From assembly GCF_035668035.1 (NCBI RefSeq), contig NZ_JAYMYJ010000082.1, positions 1-64,000 of the forward strand: DNA of 64,000 nucleotides. Reading direction: 5' to 3'. The translations under genes and the position numbers were made by a program. Below the pieces are notes generated by a model. It made no database searches. It had not been told where the DNA came from and was given only the letters and a program-made list of their open reading frames with translations. Origin of the DNA: Thiothrix phosphatis. Lineage in GTDB: Bacteria; Pseudomonadota; Gammaproteobacteria; Thiotrichales; Thiotrichaceae. Below are positions 41,699 through 50,825 of the stretch, one piece after another (the first letter of the stretch is position 1; each line of letters begins with the position of its first letter).

Positions 41699-44600
41699 TC
41701 AGAGCAGGACTTTTTCGATCCCACCGTGGATGGCCTTGTCAACAAACCCCTGCCGCCAGTCCTTGCCCAGCAGGTGATTGGCCATTTCCACCACAATGTA
41801 ATCGGTTTCCATGCCGGTATCGTCCACATAACGGGACAAGCCCTGCTGGCAGGCCGGGCATGAGGTGAGGATTTTGACATTGCCATTGTGCGCCATGTCG
41901 CTGCCCGTCAGCTCCTTGACGCCTGCCTGCAAGCTTTCCGCCTTACGGAAATGCAATTGGCTGGCGATGTCTGGGCGGCTCACTGCAAAAGTCCCCGCCT
42001 GCGCGCAGCAGCGCTCGCTCAACGCCACATTGGAGCCAGTCAATTCCTTCGCCACCTTCAACGGATTGACCTGCTTCATCGGCGAATGGCAGGGGTCGTG
42101 ATAGACGTACTGGACACCGCTTGCCCCATCCATACGCACGCCTTTTTCCAACAGGTATTCGTGGATGTCGAGCAGACGGCAACCGGGGAAAATCCGCCCA
42201 AATTCGTACTTGAGCAATTGGTCCATGCAAGTGCCGCAGGACACCAGCACGGTCTTGATGTCGAGGTAACTCAATGCATTGGCGACGCGATGGAACAGCA
42301 CGCGGTTTTCGGTGGAAATCTGCGCGCCCTTTTTCAGGTCGCCGCCCGCATTTTGCGGATAACCGCAGCACAAGTAACCTGGCGGCAGGACTGTGGTCGC
42401 GCCGGTTTCATACAACATTGCCAACGTCGCCAAGCCAACCTGGCTGAACAGGCGCTCGGAGCCACAGCCAGGGAAATAAAACACCGCATCCCCCTGCGCC
42501 TTGCCCGGATCACGCAAAATCGGAATCACCTGGTCATCTTCCAACCCCAGCATCGCCCGGGTGGTTTTGGCTGGCAATCCGGCAGGCATCGGCTTCTTCA
42601 CGAACTGGATCACCTGCTCCTTGATCGGCGGCTTGCCCAGGGTGGCGGCAGGCGGCTTGCCATTACTGGCCAGACCGGCGTTTTTCGCCAGTTTGTAGGC
42701 CAACCGCTGCGCCTTGAAGCCAAGCTTGAGCATGCCGGTGCGCATCAGGCTGATTTGCATAGGGTCTTTGATATTGAGGAACAGCATCGACGCCCAAGTG
42801 ACCGGGCTGGTCTTTTTCTTGCCGCGCTCCCGCAGGATGCTGCGCATGCGCACGCTGACATCGCCAAAATCGATATTGACCGGGCAAGGTGTGAGGCATT
42901 TGTGGCAAACCGTGCAATGGTCTGACACATCGTTCATCTCATCGAAGTGGCGGATGGAAATCCCGCGCCGGGTCTGTTCCTCGTACAGGAACGCCTCAAT
43001 CATCAGGCCGGTCGCCAGAATCTTGTTGCGCGGCGAATACAGCAAGTTGGCGCGTGGAATATGCGTATTGCACACCGGCTTGCACTTGCCGCAACGCAGG
43101 CAATCCTTGATGTCGTTGTTGAGCGCGCCCAGCTCATTGTGCTCCAGCAGCAGGGCTTCACGCTCCACCAGCCGCAAGGATGGCGTATAGGCGTCCTGCA
43201 AACCGGAACCCGGCAGCAATTTGCCCTTGTTGAAGCGCCCTTGTGGGTCAATCCGTTGCTTGTAGTCGGCGAATTCGCGGATTTCCTTAGCGTCCAGATA
43301 CTGAAACTTGGTGATGCCGATGCCATGCTCGCCGGAAATCACGCCATCCAGTGAACGCGCCAGCCCCATGATTTCATCCACCATGCGCTCGGCTTCCTGC
43401 AACATTTCATAGTCGTTGGAGTTGACCGGAATGTTGGTATGCACGTTGCCATCGCCTGCGTGCATGTGCAGGGCGACGAACAGGCGGCTGGTGCGGATAC
43501 GGCGGTGGATTTTTTCCAGCGATTGCAGCAAGGGGGCCAGTTCGCGCCCGGCAAAGATTTCCTGCAAGGGCTGCAAAATTTCGATGCGGTAGGAAATGCG
43601 CAGTTCACGCCGCAACAGCAGGTCAATCACCCGATCCTGCGGACGCTGGGCGACCCGCGCCACATCATCCAGCAACCCCTGATGCCCGGCAGCAGGCGCA
43701 TCAAAATGCATCAGGATTTGTTCCCAACGCAGCTTGCGTTGTTGCAGGAAATTGGTGGCGTGCGCGAGCTTGCCAGCCAGCATGGCGCTGCGCTCTTCGC
43801 TGGCTTCATAATCCGTCACTGTCCGCAATTCCGGCAAATCGCCCGCCATATGCTCCAGCAGCGCGTCGATCATCCGCAGCTTGTTCTGCATGGATTGACG
43901 GATATTGATGGTTTCGATGCCCTCGGTGTAGCGCGCCAGATTATGCAGCGGAATCACCACGTCTTCATTGACCTTGAAGGCGTTGGTATGGGCGGCGATG
44001 GCGGCGGTGCGGGAACGGTCTGCCCAGAACTGGCGGCGCGCTTCCGGGCTGATGGCAATGAAGCCTTCGGCGTTGCGGGCGTTGGCCAGCCGCACCACTT
44101 CAGCGGCGGATTCGGAAACCGCCTTGTCATCATCGCTCACAATGTCAGCAAGCAACACCATTTTCGGCAGCATGCCGCGTGCGCCTTTCGGGGTATATTT
44201 CACCGCCTTGACGTAACGCTCGTCGAGGTGCTCCAAGCCGGACAGCAGCACGTCGTTGCGCCCGTCGAGGTAGTTTTTCACCTCCACAATGGCGGGCACC
44301 GCTTCGTGCAAATCAGTCCCGTAGAACTCCAGGCAAACGGTACGGATTTGGTCTGGCATCCGGTGCAGGATGAATTCGCCGGACGTGATCAGGCCATCGC
44401 AGCCTTCCTTCTGGATGCCGGGCAAACCGCCCAGGAATTTATTGGTGACATCCTTGCCCAGCCCTTCCTTACGGAAATAACGCCCCTCAAAGGTAAGGGT
44501 TTGCGGTTCACCCTTGGGCGTCTTGCCATCCGCCTGGAAGCGCTGCACGGAAAACTGCACTGTCGCCTGATCGTGGATTTTGCCGAGGTTGTGGTTCAGC

Positions 44601-45553
44601 CGGGTAACTTCCAGCCAGTCCGCATCCGGTGTGACCATGCGCCAGGAAAGCAGGTTATCGAGTGCAGTTCCCCACAGCACGGCCTTCTTGCCGCCCGCAT
44701 TCATGGAGATATTGCCGCCAATCGTGGATGCATCCTGCGATGTCGGGTCGACTGCAAACACTAGCCCATGCTTGGCCGCCAGATCAGAGACGCGGCGGGT
44801 GACCACGCCCGCGCCAGTCCGCACCACCGGCACCGTTTTACCGACGCCGGGCAGATCATTGCGGTGCTGGACTTCGCCAATGGAATCCAGCTTTTCCGTA
44901 TTGATGACGGCGCTATACGCATCCAGTGGAATCGCGCCGCCCGTATAGCCCGTGCCGCCGCCCCGCGGGATCACACTCAGCCCAAGTTCGATGCAGGCCA
45001 GCACCAGCGCCGCCATTTCCTCTTCGGTGTCTGGCGTCAACACCACAAACGGCAGCTCCACGCGCCAGTCGGTGGCGTCGGTGACATGGGAGACACGGGC
45101 CAGGCCATCGAACTGGATATTGTCCTTGCGGGTGATCTTTTGCAGGCGCTTGCGGGTTTTTTCACGCAATTCGGAATATTTCTGAAAATCGTCAGCAAAG
45201 GCGTCCAGCGCCTGCCGGGCGATCTGCATCAGCTCCAGCGTCAGCGGATTGCCTTTGGCACGCTCCTCAATTTTGCCGACCCGCTCATGCAGCGTATCGA
45301 CCAGGGATTGCTGACGGTCACGGTTTTCCAGCAAGTCGTCCTGGATATAGGGGTTACGCACCACCACCCACATATCGCCCAGCATTTCCAGCAGCATGTG
45401 GGAGGATATGCCGGTTTCACGCTTTTCACGCAGGGCTTGCAGGATCTCCCACGCGCGCACCCCCAAGAGGCGCTGCACGATTTCCTTGTCGGAGAAAGAG
45501 GTGTAGTTATAAGGAATTTCCCGAATCGGGTGCATGGCTGTCATCGCATTCAC
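41699..45553 (-). CDS. Large FAD-linked oxidoreductase with Fe-S and CCG domains (DUF3683 type)
   Basis: 1,284 aa. N-terminal DUF3683 segment, FAD_binding_4 at about 170-310 (VIPRGGGTGYTGGAIPLDAY), FAD-oxidase C-terminal domain (ALHMHAGDGNVHTNIPV; SGEHGIGITKFQY), two 4Fe-4S motifs at about 815-885 (CLRCGKCKPVC, CTVCHKCLTPC), and two CCG cysteine-rich domains at about 1025 and 1150 (FYFPGCGSERL, YHDPCHSPM) as in GlpC/HdrB. It is a YdiJ/glycolate-oxidase-like D-2-hydroxyacid dehydrogenase fused to its electron-transfer subunit, probably feeding electrons to quinone or another carrier. Substrate unproven. Single gene, no operon partner. Confidence 0.9.
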   Translation of the reverse strand: MNAMTAMHPIREIPYNYTSFSDKEIVQRLLGVRAWEILQALREKRETGISSHMLLEMLGDMWVVVRNPYIQDDLLENRDRQQSLVDTLHERVGKIEERAKGNPLTLELMQIARQALDAFADDFQKYSELREKTRKRLQKITRKDNIQFDGLARVSHVTDATDWRVELPFVVLTPDTEEEMAALVLACIELGLSVIPRGGGTGYTGGAIPLDAYSAVINTEKLDSIGEVQHRNDLPGVGKTVPVVRTGAGVVTRRVSDLAAKHGLVFAVDPTSQDASTIGGNISMNAGGKKAVLWGTALDNLLSWRMVTPDADWLEVTRLNHNLGKIHDQATVQFSVQRFQADGKTPKGEPQTLTFEGRYFRKEGLGKDVTNKFLGGLPGIQKEGCDGLITSGEFILHRMPDQIRTVCLEFYGTDLHEAVPAIVEVKNYLDGRNDVLLSGLEHLDERYVKAVKYTPKGARGMLPKMVLLADIVSDDDKAVSESAAEVVRLANARNAEGFIAISPEARRQFWADRSRTAAIAAHTNAFKVNEDVVIPLHNLARYTEGIETINIRQSMQNKLRMIDALLEHMAGDLPELRTVTDYEASEERSAMLAGKLAHATNFLQQRKLRWEQILMHFDAPAAGHQGLLDDVARVAQRPQDRVIDLLLRRELRISYRIEILQPLQEIFAGRELAPLLQSLEKIHRRIRTSRLFVALHMHAGDGNVHTNIPVNSNDYEMLQEAERMVDEIMGLARSLDGVISGEHGIGITKFQYLDAKEIREFADYKQRIDPQGRFNKGKLLPGSGLQDAYTPSLRLVEREALLLEHNELGALNNDIKDCLRCGKCKPVCNTHIPRANLLYSPRNKILATGLMIEAFLYEEQTRRGISIRHFDEMNDVSDHCTVCHKCLTPCPVNIDFGDVSVRMRSILRERGKKKTSPVTWASMLFLNIKDPMQISLMRTGMLKLGFKAQRLAYKLAKNAGLASNGKPPAATLGKPPIKEQVIQFVKKPMPAGLPAKTTRAMLGLEDDQVIPILRDPGKAQGDAVFYFPGCGSERLFSQVGLATLAMLYETGATTVLPPGYLCCGYPQNAGGDLKKGAQISTENRVLFHRVANALSYLDIKTVLVSCGTCMDQLLKYEFGRIFPGCRLLDIHEYLLEKGVRMDGASGVQYVYHDPCHSPMKQVNPLKVAKELTGSNVALSERCCAQAGTFAVSRPDIASQLHFRKAESLQAGVKELTGSDMAHNGNVKILTSCPACQQGLSRYVDDTGMETDYIVVEMANHLLGKDWRQGFVDKAIHGGIEKVLL

Positions 45554-45626
45554 ACGGCTTTTGCAAAGATGCGTAGTGTAGCGCGCCGCAGCATTGAAAA
45601 AAACCGGAGCGTTAGGCAGGGATTAG

Positions 45627-46121
45627 TCACCGCCACAAGCGCTGGCCCTGCGCCACCTTCTGCATCACCTCCTGCTGGAATTCGGGAGGCCCGTAAGCAA
45701 TGGCCTGCTGTTCCCGCTGAAACACGCCATTAAGCACCGTCTGCTCCATGTAGATCAAAGGACGGCCATGCTTTTCCGCGAATTGCTTGAGCCAGTTGAG
45801 CGCTCGCGGCGGGATACGCCTACCAACAGGAACCGCGACATCCACCGGTGCGCCCCGCCATTGCAGCTTGTTGGGCAACACCATCACTTTGGCTTCATTG
45901 GGTTTCATCCACTCAGGCAGGGGGCTGCCGGGAATGATCCAGCCACATGCAAAATTCTCACAAGGGTCTACTGGACGATTGGCATAATCGTCGCAACCTT
46001 TACCTGTACTGTGTGGGCAAGGGCGGCCAGGGGAGACTTCCGCGCCGCGGATATTCATCTGCACCCAGCCATCACAACAGGCGGTGCAGGGTTGGCATTG
46101 GCGTGTTGAGGATTTATTCAT
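45627..46121 (-). CDS. Cysteine-cluster (YkgJ-like) protein
   Basis: 164 aa. N-terminal QCQPCTACCDGW (C-x2-C-x2-CC) plus later PCPHSTGKGCDDY and PCENFACGW give eight or so Cys, the pattern of YkgJ/UPF0153-type zinc- or iron-chelating proteins. The C-terminal half lacks Cys and is helical. Function unknown. It follows the porin gene after a terminator. Confidence 0.65.
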   Translation of the reverse strand: MNKSSTRQCQPCTACCDGWVQMNIRGAEVSPGRPCPHSTGKGCDDYANRPVDPCENFACGWIIPGSPLPEWMKPNEAKVMVLPNKLQWRGAPVDVAVPVGRRIPPRALNWLKQFAEKHGRPLIYMEQTVLNGVFQREQQAIAYGPPEFQQEVMQKVAQGQRLWR

Positions 46122-46138
46122 AGGCTAATCATAACGGG

Positions 46139-46162
46139 AAAAGGCTCCCGAAGGAGCCTTTT
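46139..46162 (-). terminator. Rho-independent terminator after the porin gene
   Basis: AAAAGGCTCC, loop CGAA, GGAGCCTTTT: a perfect 10-bp stem with four-base loop, bidirectional in composition. It lies between the porin and YkgJ-like genes, both on the minus strand. Confidence 0.88.
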
Positions 46163-46190
46163 CCACTAGCTTTTATCCAAACCCGAAGGA

Positions 46191-47156
46191 TTAGAATTCG
46201 CTGACCAAGCCTACTACAGTCTGAGTAGATTTGATGTCGGTGGTAGCGCTGTGAGCAACGTTTTTGTCTTCGTTCCACAGCAGGTACGCGCTGGTTTTCT
46301 TACCCAGAGAGTAGTCAACACCAACAGTGGTCTGCTTTTCTTTGCCAGCATTGTCGGTTTTGCTTTCGCCGTAACCAACTTTCAGGGTTGCAGCGCCAGT
46401 TTTGAAACCACCAGCCACATAAGCATTGGTGTCATCGTTTGGAGTGCCGTCATAATCAACCTGTTCATACACCAAGTTGGCAAAATGACCAGCTTCTGCT
46501 TTCCAGCCCAAACCCAAGTTGGTGTCTTTCAGTGTGCTGTCAACTTCAGTGTAACCCAAACCTGCATACCATGGGCCGTTACCATAGTTGATCATCGCAG
46601 TATTGGCTTCGCTACCGCCGTTACGGTCGCCATCTGCACTCGCAGGGATCAGGTCTGTTTCAGTAGAGTGGGCAACCGCAAAACCAACAGGGCCAAACTT
46701 GTTGATGTAAGCAACAGCGTTGTCTACACGATGTCCGTCAGCAGCAATGATATTGGACATATCAGCATAGGTGTCAGCGAAACCATCCAGACCAGCAGTA
46801 GCCAGTTTCCCTGGGGTATCATGACGACCAACGCGAACTTCACCAAAACCGCCTTTAACACCAACGAAAGTGTTACGGGCATTCAGGCTGCGGGAAGTTG
46901 AGTTTGCCTTTTCAGCGTCACCATCCAAATCAATGCCGTATTCCACACCGTAAGTAGCGCTCATGCCATTATCCAGCTCAGTGGAACCTTTAATGCCGAT
47001 ACGGGAAGAGTGGCTTTCTACTACGGTTTCAGACTTAGTGCCATCATCAACAGAACCAACGGAAACGTGCAGTTTGCCGTACAAAGTGGTATCGGCCATT
47101 ACAGCAGCAGGAGCTGCCAAAGCAGCAACAACTGCGATTACAAGCATTTTTTTCAT
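46191..47156 (-). CDS. Gram-negative general porin
   Basis: 321 aa from ATG at 47156 with AGGAG 7 nt upstream. Signal peptide MKKMLVIAVVAALAAPAAVMA, then the porin opening DTTLYGKLHVSVG, SRIGIKGSTELDNGMSATYGVEYGID, NTFVGVKGGFGEVRVGR, and a beta-barrel ending in aromatic SEF (last residue Phe), as required for outer-membrane insertion. It forms a trimeric diffusion channel by family. Codon use is unusual for the window: very even, highly expressed type. Confidence 0.92.
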   Translation of the reverse strand: MKKMLVIAVVAALAAPAAVMADTTLYGKLHVSVGSVDDGTKSETVVESHSSRIGIKGSTELDNGMSATYGVEYGIDLDGDAEKANSTSRSLNARNTFVGVKGGFGEVRVGRHDTPGKLATAGLDGFADTYADMSNIIAADGHRVDNAVAYINKFGPVGFAVAHSTETDLIPASADGDRNGGSEANTAMINYGNGPWYAGLGYTEVDSTLKDTNLGLGWKAEAGHFANLVYEQVDYDGTPNDDTNAYVAGGFKTGAATLKVGYGESKTDNAGKEKQTTVGVDYSLGKKTSAYLLWNEDKNVAHSATTDIKSTQTVVGLVSEF

Positions 47157-47386
47157 GAGTCGACTCCTATTTAGAAGGTTTGTCCTGTCATTAAGATTTA
47201 AATTCGATTTGTTCAATCTGACGGAATGTATTTATACATCCCTTGCCAGCGTCTTGCAACAGCTATTTTGCAAATACGCTACAAAGTTTAGCGCAAATGT
47301 TGCAGAAACGCCACAAAGATTAATGAAGAAAAGAAAAACGCCTGACCGATGGTAAAATATGTTCAGTTTCAAGCGCCTAGAAACAA
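47157..47386. other. Porin 5' region
   Basis: About 230 nt. It carries the Shine-Dalgarno and must carry the porin promoter. The stretch has no gene. Confidence 0.4.
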
Positions 47387-47419
47387 CAAAGCCACAGCTT
47401 ATCATACACTGTGGCTTTG
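47387..47419 (-). terminator. Terminator after rpsI
   Basis: CAAAGCCACAG and CTGTGGCTTTG, a perfect 11-bp stem with an 11-nt loop, followed on the minus strand by TTGTTTC. It closes the rplM-rpsI operon. Confidence 0.7.
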
Positions 47420-47465
47420 CTAATACATATAGACGTATTCCGCTAAACGGAAATAACCCTGCTAA

Positions 47466-47858
47466 CTAACGTTTGGAGAACTGGGTAGCCCGACGGGCCT
47501 TGTGCAACCCAACTTTTTTACGTTCAACCTTACGTGCGTCACGGGTCAGAAAACCTTCAGATTTCAGTTCACCACGCAACCCTTCGTCATATTGCAGCAA
47601 CGCACGGGCAATACCGAGGCGAATAGCACCAGATTGACCAGTCATGCCACCACCAGTGACCGTAACTGTAATGTCAAACTTATCAGCCATGTCAACAGTG
47701 TTCAGCGGTTGACGCACGACCATGCTGGCGGTTTCCCGCCCAAAGAAATCACCCAGCGCCTTGCCGTTAACTGTAATAGCGCCATTGCCTGCACGCAGAA
47801 AGACGCGAGCAGATGAAGATTTGCGGCGACCTGTTCCGTAATATTGTGTTTCAGCCAT
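47466..47858 (-). CDS. rpsI: 30S ribosomal protein S9
   Basis: 130 aa from ATG at 47858, the E. coli length. ETQYYGTGRRKSSSARVFL opening and KVGLHKARRATQFSKR end are classic; the C-terminal Lys-Arg tail reaches the P-site tRNA. The gene follows rplM closely on the minus strand, the normal L13-S9 operon. Confidence 0.98.
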   Translation of the reverse strand: MAETQYYGTGRRKSSSARVFLRAGNGAITVNGKALGDFFGRETASMVVRQPLNTVDMADKFDITVTVTGGGMTGQSGAIRLGIARALLQYDEGLRGELKSEGFLTRDARKVERKKVGLHKARRATQFSKR

Positions 47859-47877
47859 TTCAATTCCTGCCCAATCA

Positions 47878-48303
47878 AATTTCCAGCGCTTGCGGCTGTT
47901 GTGCGTGATGGTTGTGTTCAGCGCCCGCATAAACTTTCAGCTTACGGAACATGGCGCGACCCAATGGGTTCTTTGGCAACATGCCTTTCACCGCCAGTTC
48001 AATGACTCGGCCTGGCGCACGCTGCTGCATTTTTTCAAACGAGAAGGCGCGCATATTGCCGATGTATCCGGTGTGGTGGTAATAAATTTTATCTTTGGCT
48101 TTATTGCCAGTAATACCAACTTTGTCTGCATTGATAATGACGATGTAATCGCCAGTATCAACATGCGGGGTATATTCCGGCTTGTGCTTGCCACGCAAAC
48201 GCCGGGCAACTTCGGTGGCCAAACGGCCCAGCGCCTTACCTTTGGCATCCACGACATACCAGTCGCGCTTCACCTCAGCTGGCTTTGCACTGAATGTTTT
48301 CAT
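47878..48303 (-). CDS. rplM: 50S ribosomal protein L13
   Basis: 142 aa from ATG at 48303 (MKTFSAKPAEVKRDWYVVDA), the usual length; the ATG three codons earlier is an alternative. GRLATEVARRLRGKHKPEYTPHVDTGDY and KMQQRAPGRVIELAVKGMLPKN are family hallmarks. First gene of the L13-S9 operon. The stop lies 17 nt or so before the rpsI start. Confidence 0.97.
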
Positions 48304-48600
48304 CTTGATCAATCCACTTCATTAAATCTGTTTTGCCAATTCACTCCAACCATAAAATAGGAGGAGGAATAAAGAAACGCGGCATTTTATGGGAAGTGAC
48401 GTTATTTCACAAGTGTTTGCCATCATCCACCAAGAAAAAAATGCCTCTCGAGAAACGGGAGGCATGCAAAGAGACAAACGCATGAAAAACCGGCACATCA
48501 TCTTATGAGGCAAAAAAAACGCGACCCATATGAGCCGCGCAATTACCACCAAAGGAGGATGGAGGAGTATTAAGTTGGTAATCAACAATATGAGAATATG
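48304..48600. other. Region between the glycan operon and rplM
   Basis: About 300 nt, no gene supported. It holds the glycosyltransferase terminator (48433-48465), a weaker GC stem followed by T on the minus strand near 48510-48535, and the promoter and leader of rplM. An 88-aa frame on the minus strand lacks a Shine-Dalgarno and is judged chance. Confidence 0.5.
48433..48465 (-). terminator. Terminator at the end of the glycan operon
   Basis: On the minus strand ATGCCTC and GAGGCAT flank an 11-nt loop and are followed by TTTTTTTC. It lies between the last glycosyltransferase gene and rplM and separates their transcripts. Confidence 0.82.
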
Positions 48601-49695
48601 CTAATATTCCAATCTTTCTTTGTCAACATTTTGTAATAAAATTTTTACCGATTTTTCGATTTTTTTCTGCTCACTTAGTGGCATGGCAGGAACAGGGAGA
48701 AACCCCATGCCCAAACCTACTGGCACAGCTTCAGTCAAAACGGCAGCAGGCCTATTGGCTTCATGCAGCCAGTAGGCCTGCTGGATACTGACCAACCTGC
48801 AAATAGCCAATGGCAACCGTTGGTAACGCTTGCCCAGACGAAACCCCACCAGCCTGACAGTCGTTTGCAACGCCGCCAATGGCAACAGCCACTTTTTTCT
48901 CTCATACAGATAGGCAATCAGCGACCGCACATAAGCCCCCGCCTCCCGGTCAGGCGCGCCAACCGCCTGCATCAACGGCTGTTCGGAGGCATGAAAGACT
49001 CCAACATCGAAATACCGCCGAAAAACCTGCAACAAGGAATATTGATGGGAATGCTCCACCGTGCTTTCCGCCGAATATACGGTTTTCCAGCCCGCCAGCA
49101 ACAAACGGGCGGCGACGTAACTGTCCTCGCTGACAATGATATGTTGCGGGAAACCGCCAATGCTGCGCAGGGCGCTGGCCCGGTAGACGGCGTAAACGTC
49201 GGAGGCGAACGCCGCCCGATACCCCATGGTCTTAAAGCAACTCCGGTCACGCACCGAAGAAACCGCCGGATAAGTGAAGCCGCGCGCATGCCGCTCCAGC
49301 AAATCAGCCCCAGCGCGTGGCAAATGACGCCCGTAAGCCATGGCAACGTGCTCATCCTCGTCGCAATGCCTCAGCAAAGTTTCCAGGGAGTCCACTTGGT
49401 GGAGGATGGCGTCCTGGGTCAGATACACCAGCAATTGCGCATCAGGACACAGTTGCGCCGCCATCTGACGGGTTCCGCCATGGCTGAAATCATCCGGATG
49501 GATGCGCACCACCTCCATGCCCGCTGCGGCGGCCAGCTCCGCCGTATGGTCGGCTGACATCGAATCTATCACCAAATAACGGCCTGCCCGCACCGATTGG
49601 TTTTGTAAGGCATTGATCCATTCCGGCCACAACCGGCCTGCGTTGCGGGTCAGGACGATAATGGCGACATCGGGACGCTCTGTTATTGTTTTCAT
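48601..49695 (-). CDS. Family 2 glycosyltransferase (rhamnosyltransferase-like)
   Basis: 364 aa. GT-A N-terminal fold: VAIIVLTRNAGRLWPEWINAL, VIDSMSADHT, and the acceptor-binding/general-base SEDSYVAARLLLAGWK region, with C-terminal helices. It resembles rhamnosyltransferases of LPS/capsule clusters. Last gene of the glycan operon, 19 nt behind the 326-aa glycosyltransferase. Sugar donor unknown. Confidence 0.82.
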   Translation of the reverse strand: MKTITERPDVAIIVLTRNAGRLWPEWINALQNQSVRAGRYLVIDSMSADHTAELAAAAGMEVVRIHPDDFSHGGTRQMAAQLCPDAQLLVYLTQDAILHQVDSLETLLRHCDEDEHVAMAYGRHLPRAGADLLERHARGFTYPAVSSVRDRSCFKTMGYRAAFASDVYAVYRASALRSIGGFPQHIIVSEDSYVAARLLLAGWKTVYSAESTVEHSHQYSLLQVFRRYFDVGVFHASEQPLMQAVGAPDREAGAYVRSLIAYLYERKKWLLPLAALQTTVRLVGFRLGKRYQRLPLAICRLVSIQQAYWLHEANRPAAVLTEAVPVGLGMGFLPVPAMPLSEQKKIEKSVKILLQNVDKERLEY

Positions 49696-49714
49696 TGGTA
49701 TTCCCTAAAGCTAT

Positions 49715-50617
49715 TCAGGCAAACAGCAGTAATGCAATATTATTCAGCACACCCTGTTTGAACAAACGATGATGTAAAATATGCTGCCGACGTTTCCAGC
49801 CCTGCAAATGACGCAAGCCCGCGACCGCCTCCACCAGACGATGGTCTGCGGCGTCCAATTGCTTGCCAAACCGTTGCAGGAAAGCGTCCGCCTGCAGGCT
49901 CCAAGCGTCGACCCGCCGGTTTAAACCCAACACGCCGCCAGGTTCTGCGCCAATCAGGTTATCACCATGCTGCCGGTACAGCAGCGTCGGATGGGACAAC
50001 GGCTGGATGCGGCCAAACCATGCACACACCAGCGCCAGCCAACGGTCATGCTCCATCGCATTGACTGGAACCGGAAAAGCCATGCGCGCCGCCGCATGGT
50101 TGAACGCACTGGCACAACCGGTCACCACATTGTTCAGCAGATACGCCTGTTTGCGCTGCTCCACATTGAAATTACGGTATTCCCAGAAAGAAGCGGCTTG
50201 CAGCTCCTTGTACTGGTCCACCACCGCCAGATCGGAATGCACCAGCAGGGGCGCATCCTCCCCATACATCCCCTCCAACCGCCGCAAAGCGGTGTATTGC
50301 AACTCCACTTTTTCCGGAAACCAGATGTCATCCTGATCGCAGAACATCAGGCACGGCGACCCGCTGACCCCCACCAAGCGGCTGAAACTTAGCTTGCTGC
50401 CCAGATGGACACCATCCTGCAACACCTCCGCCATCCGGCCCGGATTAGCGGCTTGCCATGCCCGCAGCAGTGAAACAGTCCGGTCGTTGGAACCGTCATC
50501 CCGTACCAGCAGCCGCCAGTCCTGAAACGTCTGCTGCTCCAGCGACTTCAGCAGTTCCGGCAACCAGCGCTCGCCATTCCAGGTTGACAGCAAAATCTGG
50601 ACACTGGGCATATCCAT
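49715..50617 (-). CDS. Family 2 glycosyltransferase
   Basis: 300 aa from ATG at 50617 (MDMPSVQILLSTWNG); ATG 50611 also possible. GT-A fold: LLVRDDGSNDRTVSLL, MFCDQDDIWFPEKVELQ (DQD, the DXD equivalent), and EHDRWLALVCAWFG. It is typical of O-antigen/capsule glycosyltransferases. The start lies one base after the stop of the 68-aa gene. Confidence 0.85.
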   Translation of the reverse strand: MDMPSVQILLSTWNGERWLPELLKSLEQQTFQDWRLLVRDDGSNDRTVSLLRAWQAANPGRMAEVLQDGVHLGSKLSFSRLVGVSGSPCLMFCDQDDIWFPEKVELQYTALRRLEGMYGEDAPLLVHSDLAVVDQYKELQAASFWEYRNFNVEQRKQAYLLNNVVTGCASAFNHAAARMAFPVPVNAMEHDRWLALVCAWFGRIQPLSHPTLLYRQHGDNLIGAEPGGVLGLNRRVDAWSLQADAFLQRFGKQLDAADHRLVEAVAGLRHLQGWKRRQHILHHRLFKQGVLNNIALLLFA

Positions 50618-50618
50618 G

Positions 50619-50825
50619 TCAGCATCGCTCAAACTTCGCCCGCCACCATTTGGCAGCGGAACGGTCAAACAGGAATTGCCGGAAACGCACGGCATACCAA
50701 ACCGCCATGGCTTTCAGCCCCGGGCTGAAGCAACGCCCGCGCCCTGAAGAGAAACGGAACGCCAGCGCATACACGAACAACTTGGCCGGACTCAGCACCA
50801 TACCCCCTCCTGTTGTCATCATCAT
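50619..50825 (-). CDS. Small basic protein, 68 aa, in the glycan operon
   Basis: 68 aa from ATG at 50825, whose bases overlap the stop of the HAD gene (ATGA); its TGA lies one base before the next glycosyltransferase start. Basic and aromatic: one possible helix (MVLSPAKLFVYALAFRF) and a tail rich in Arg and Trp (FDRSAAKWWRAKFERC). The tight packing on both sides makes it a real, translated gene. No family recognised; a membrane-surface adaptor for glycan enzymes is a guess. Confidence 0.7.
   Translation of the reverse strand: MMMTTGGGMVLSPAKLFVYALAFRFSSGRGRCFSPGLKAMAVWYAVRFRQFLFDRSAAKWWRAKFERC

Noticed and set aside
43439..44764. Plus-strand frame (441 aa) opposite the FAD/Fe-S dehydrogenase
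   Set aside because: Antisense shadow; the minus-strand gene has intact FAD, Fe-S and CCG motifs across it.
48322..48588. 88-aa hydrophobic frame between the glycan operon and rplM
   Set aside because: No Shine-Dalgarno, no family, and it crosses a terminator hairpin.
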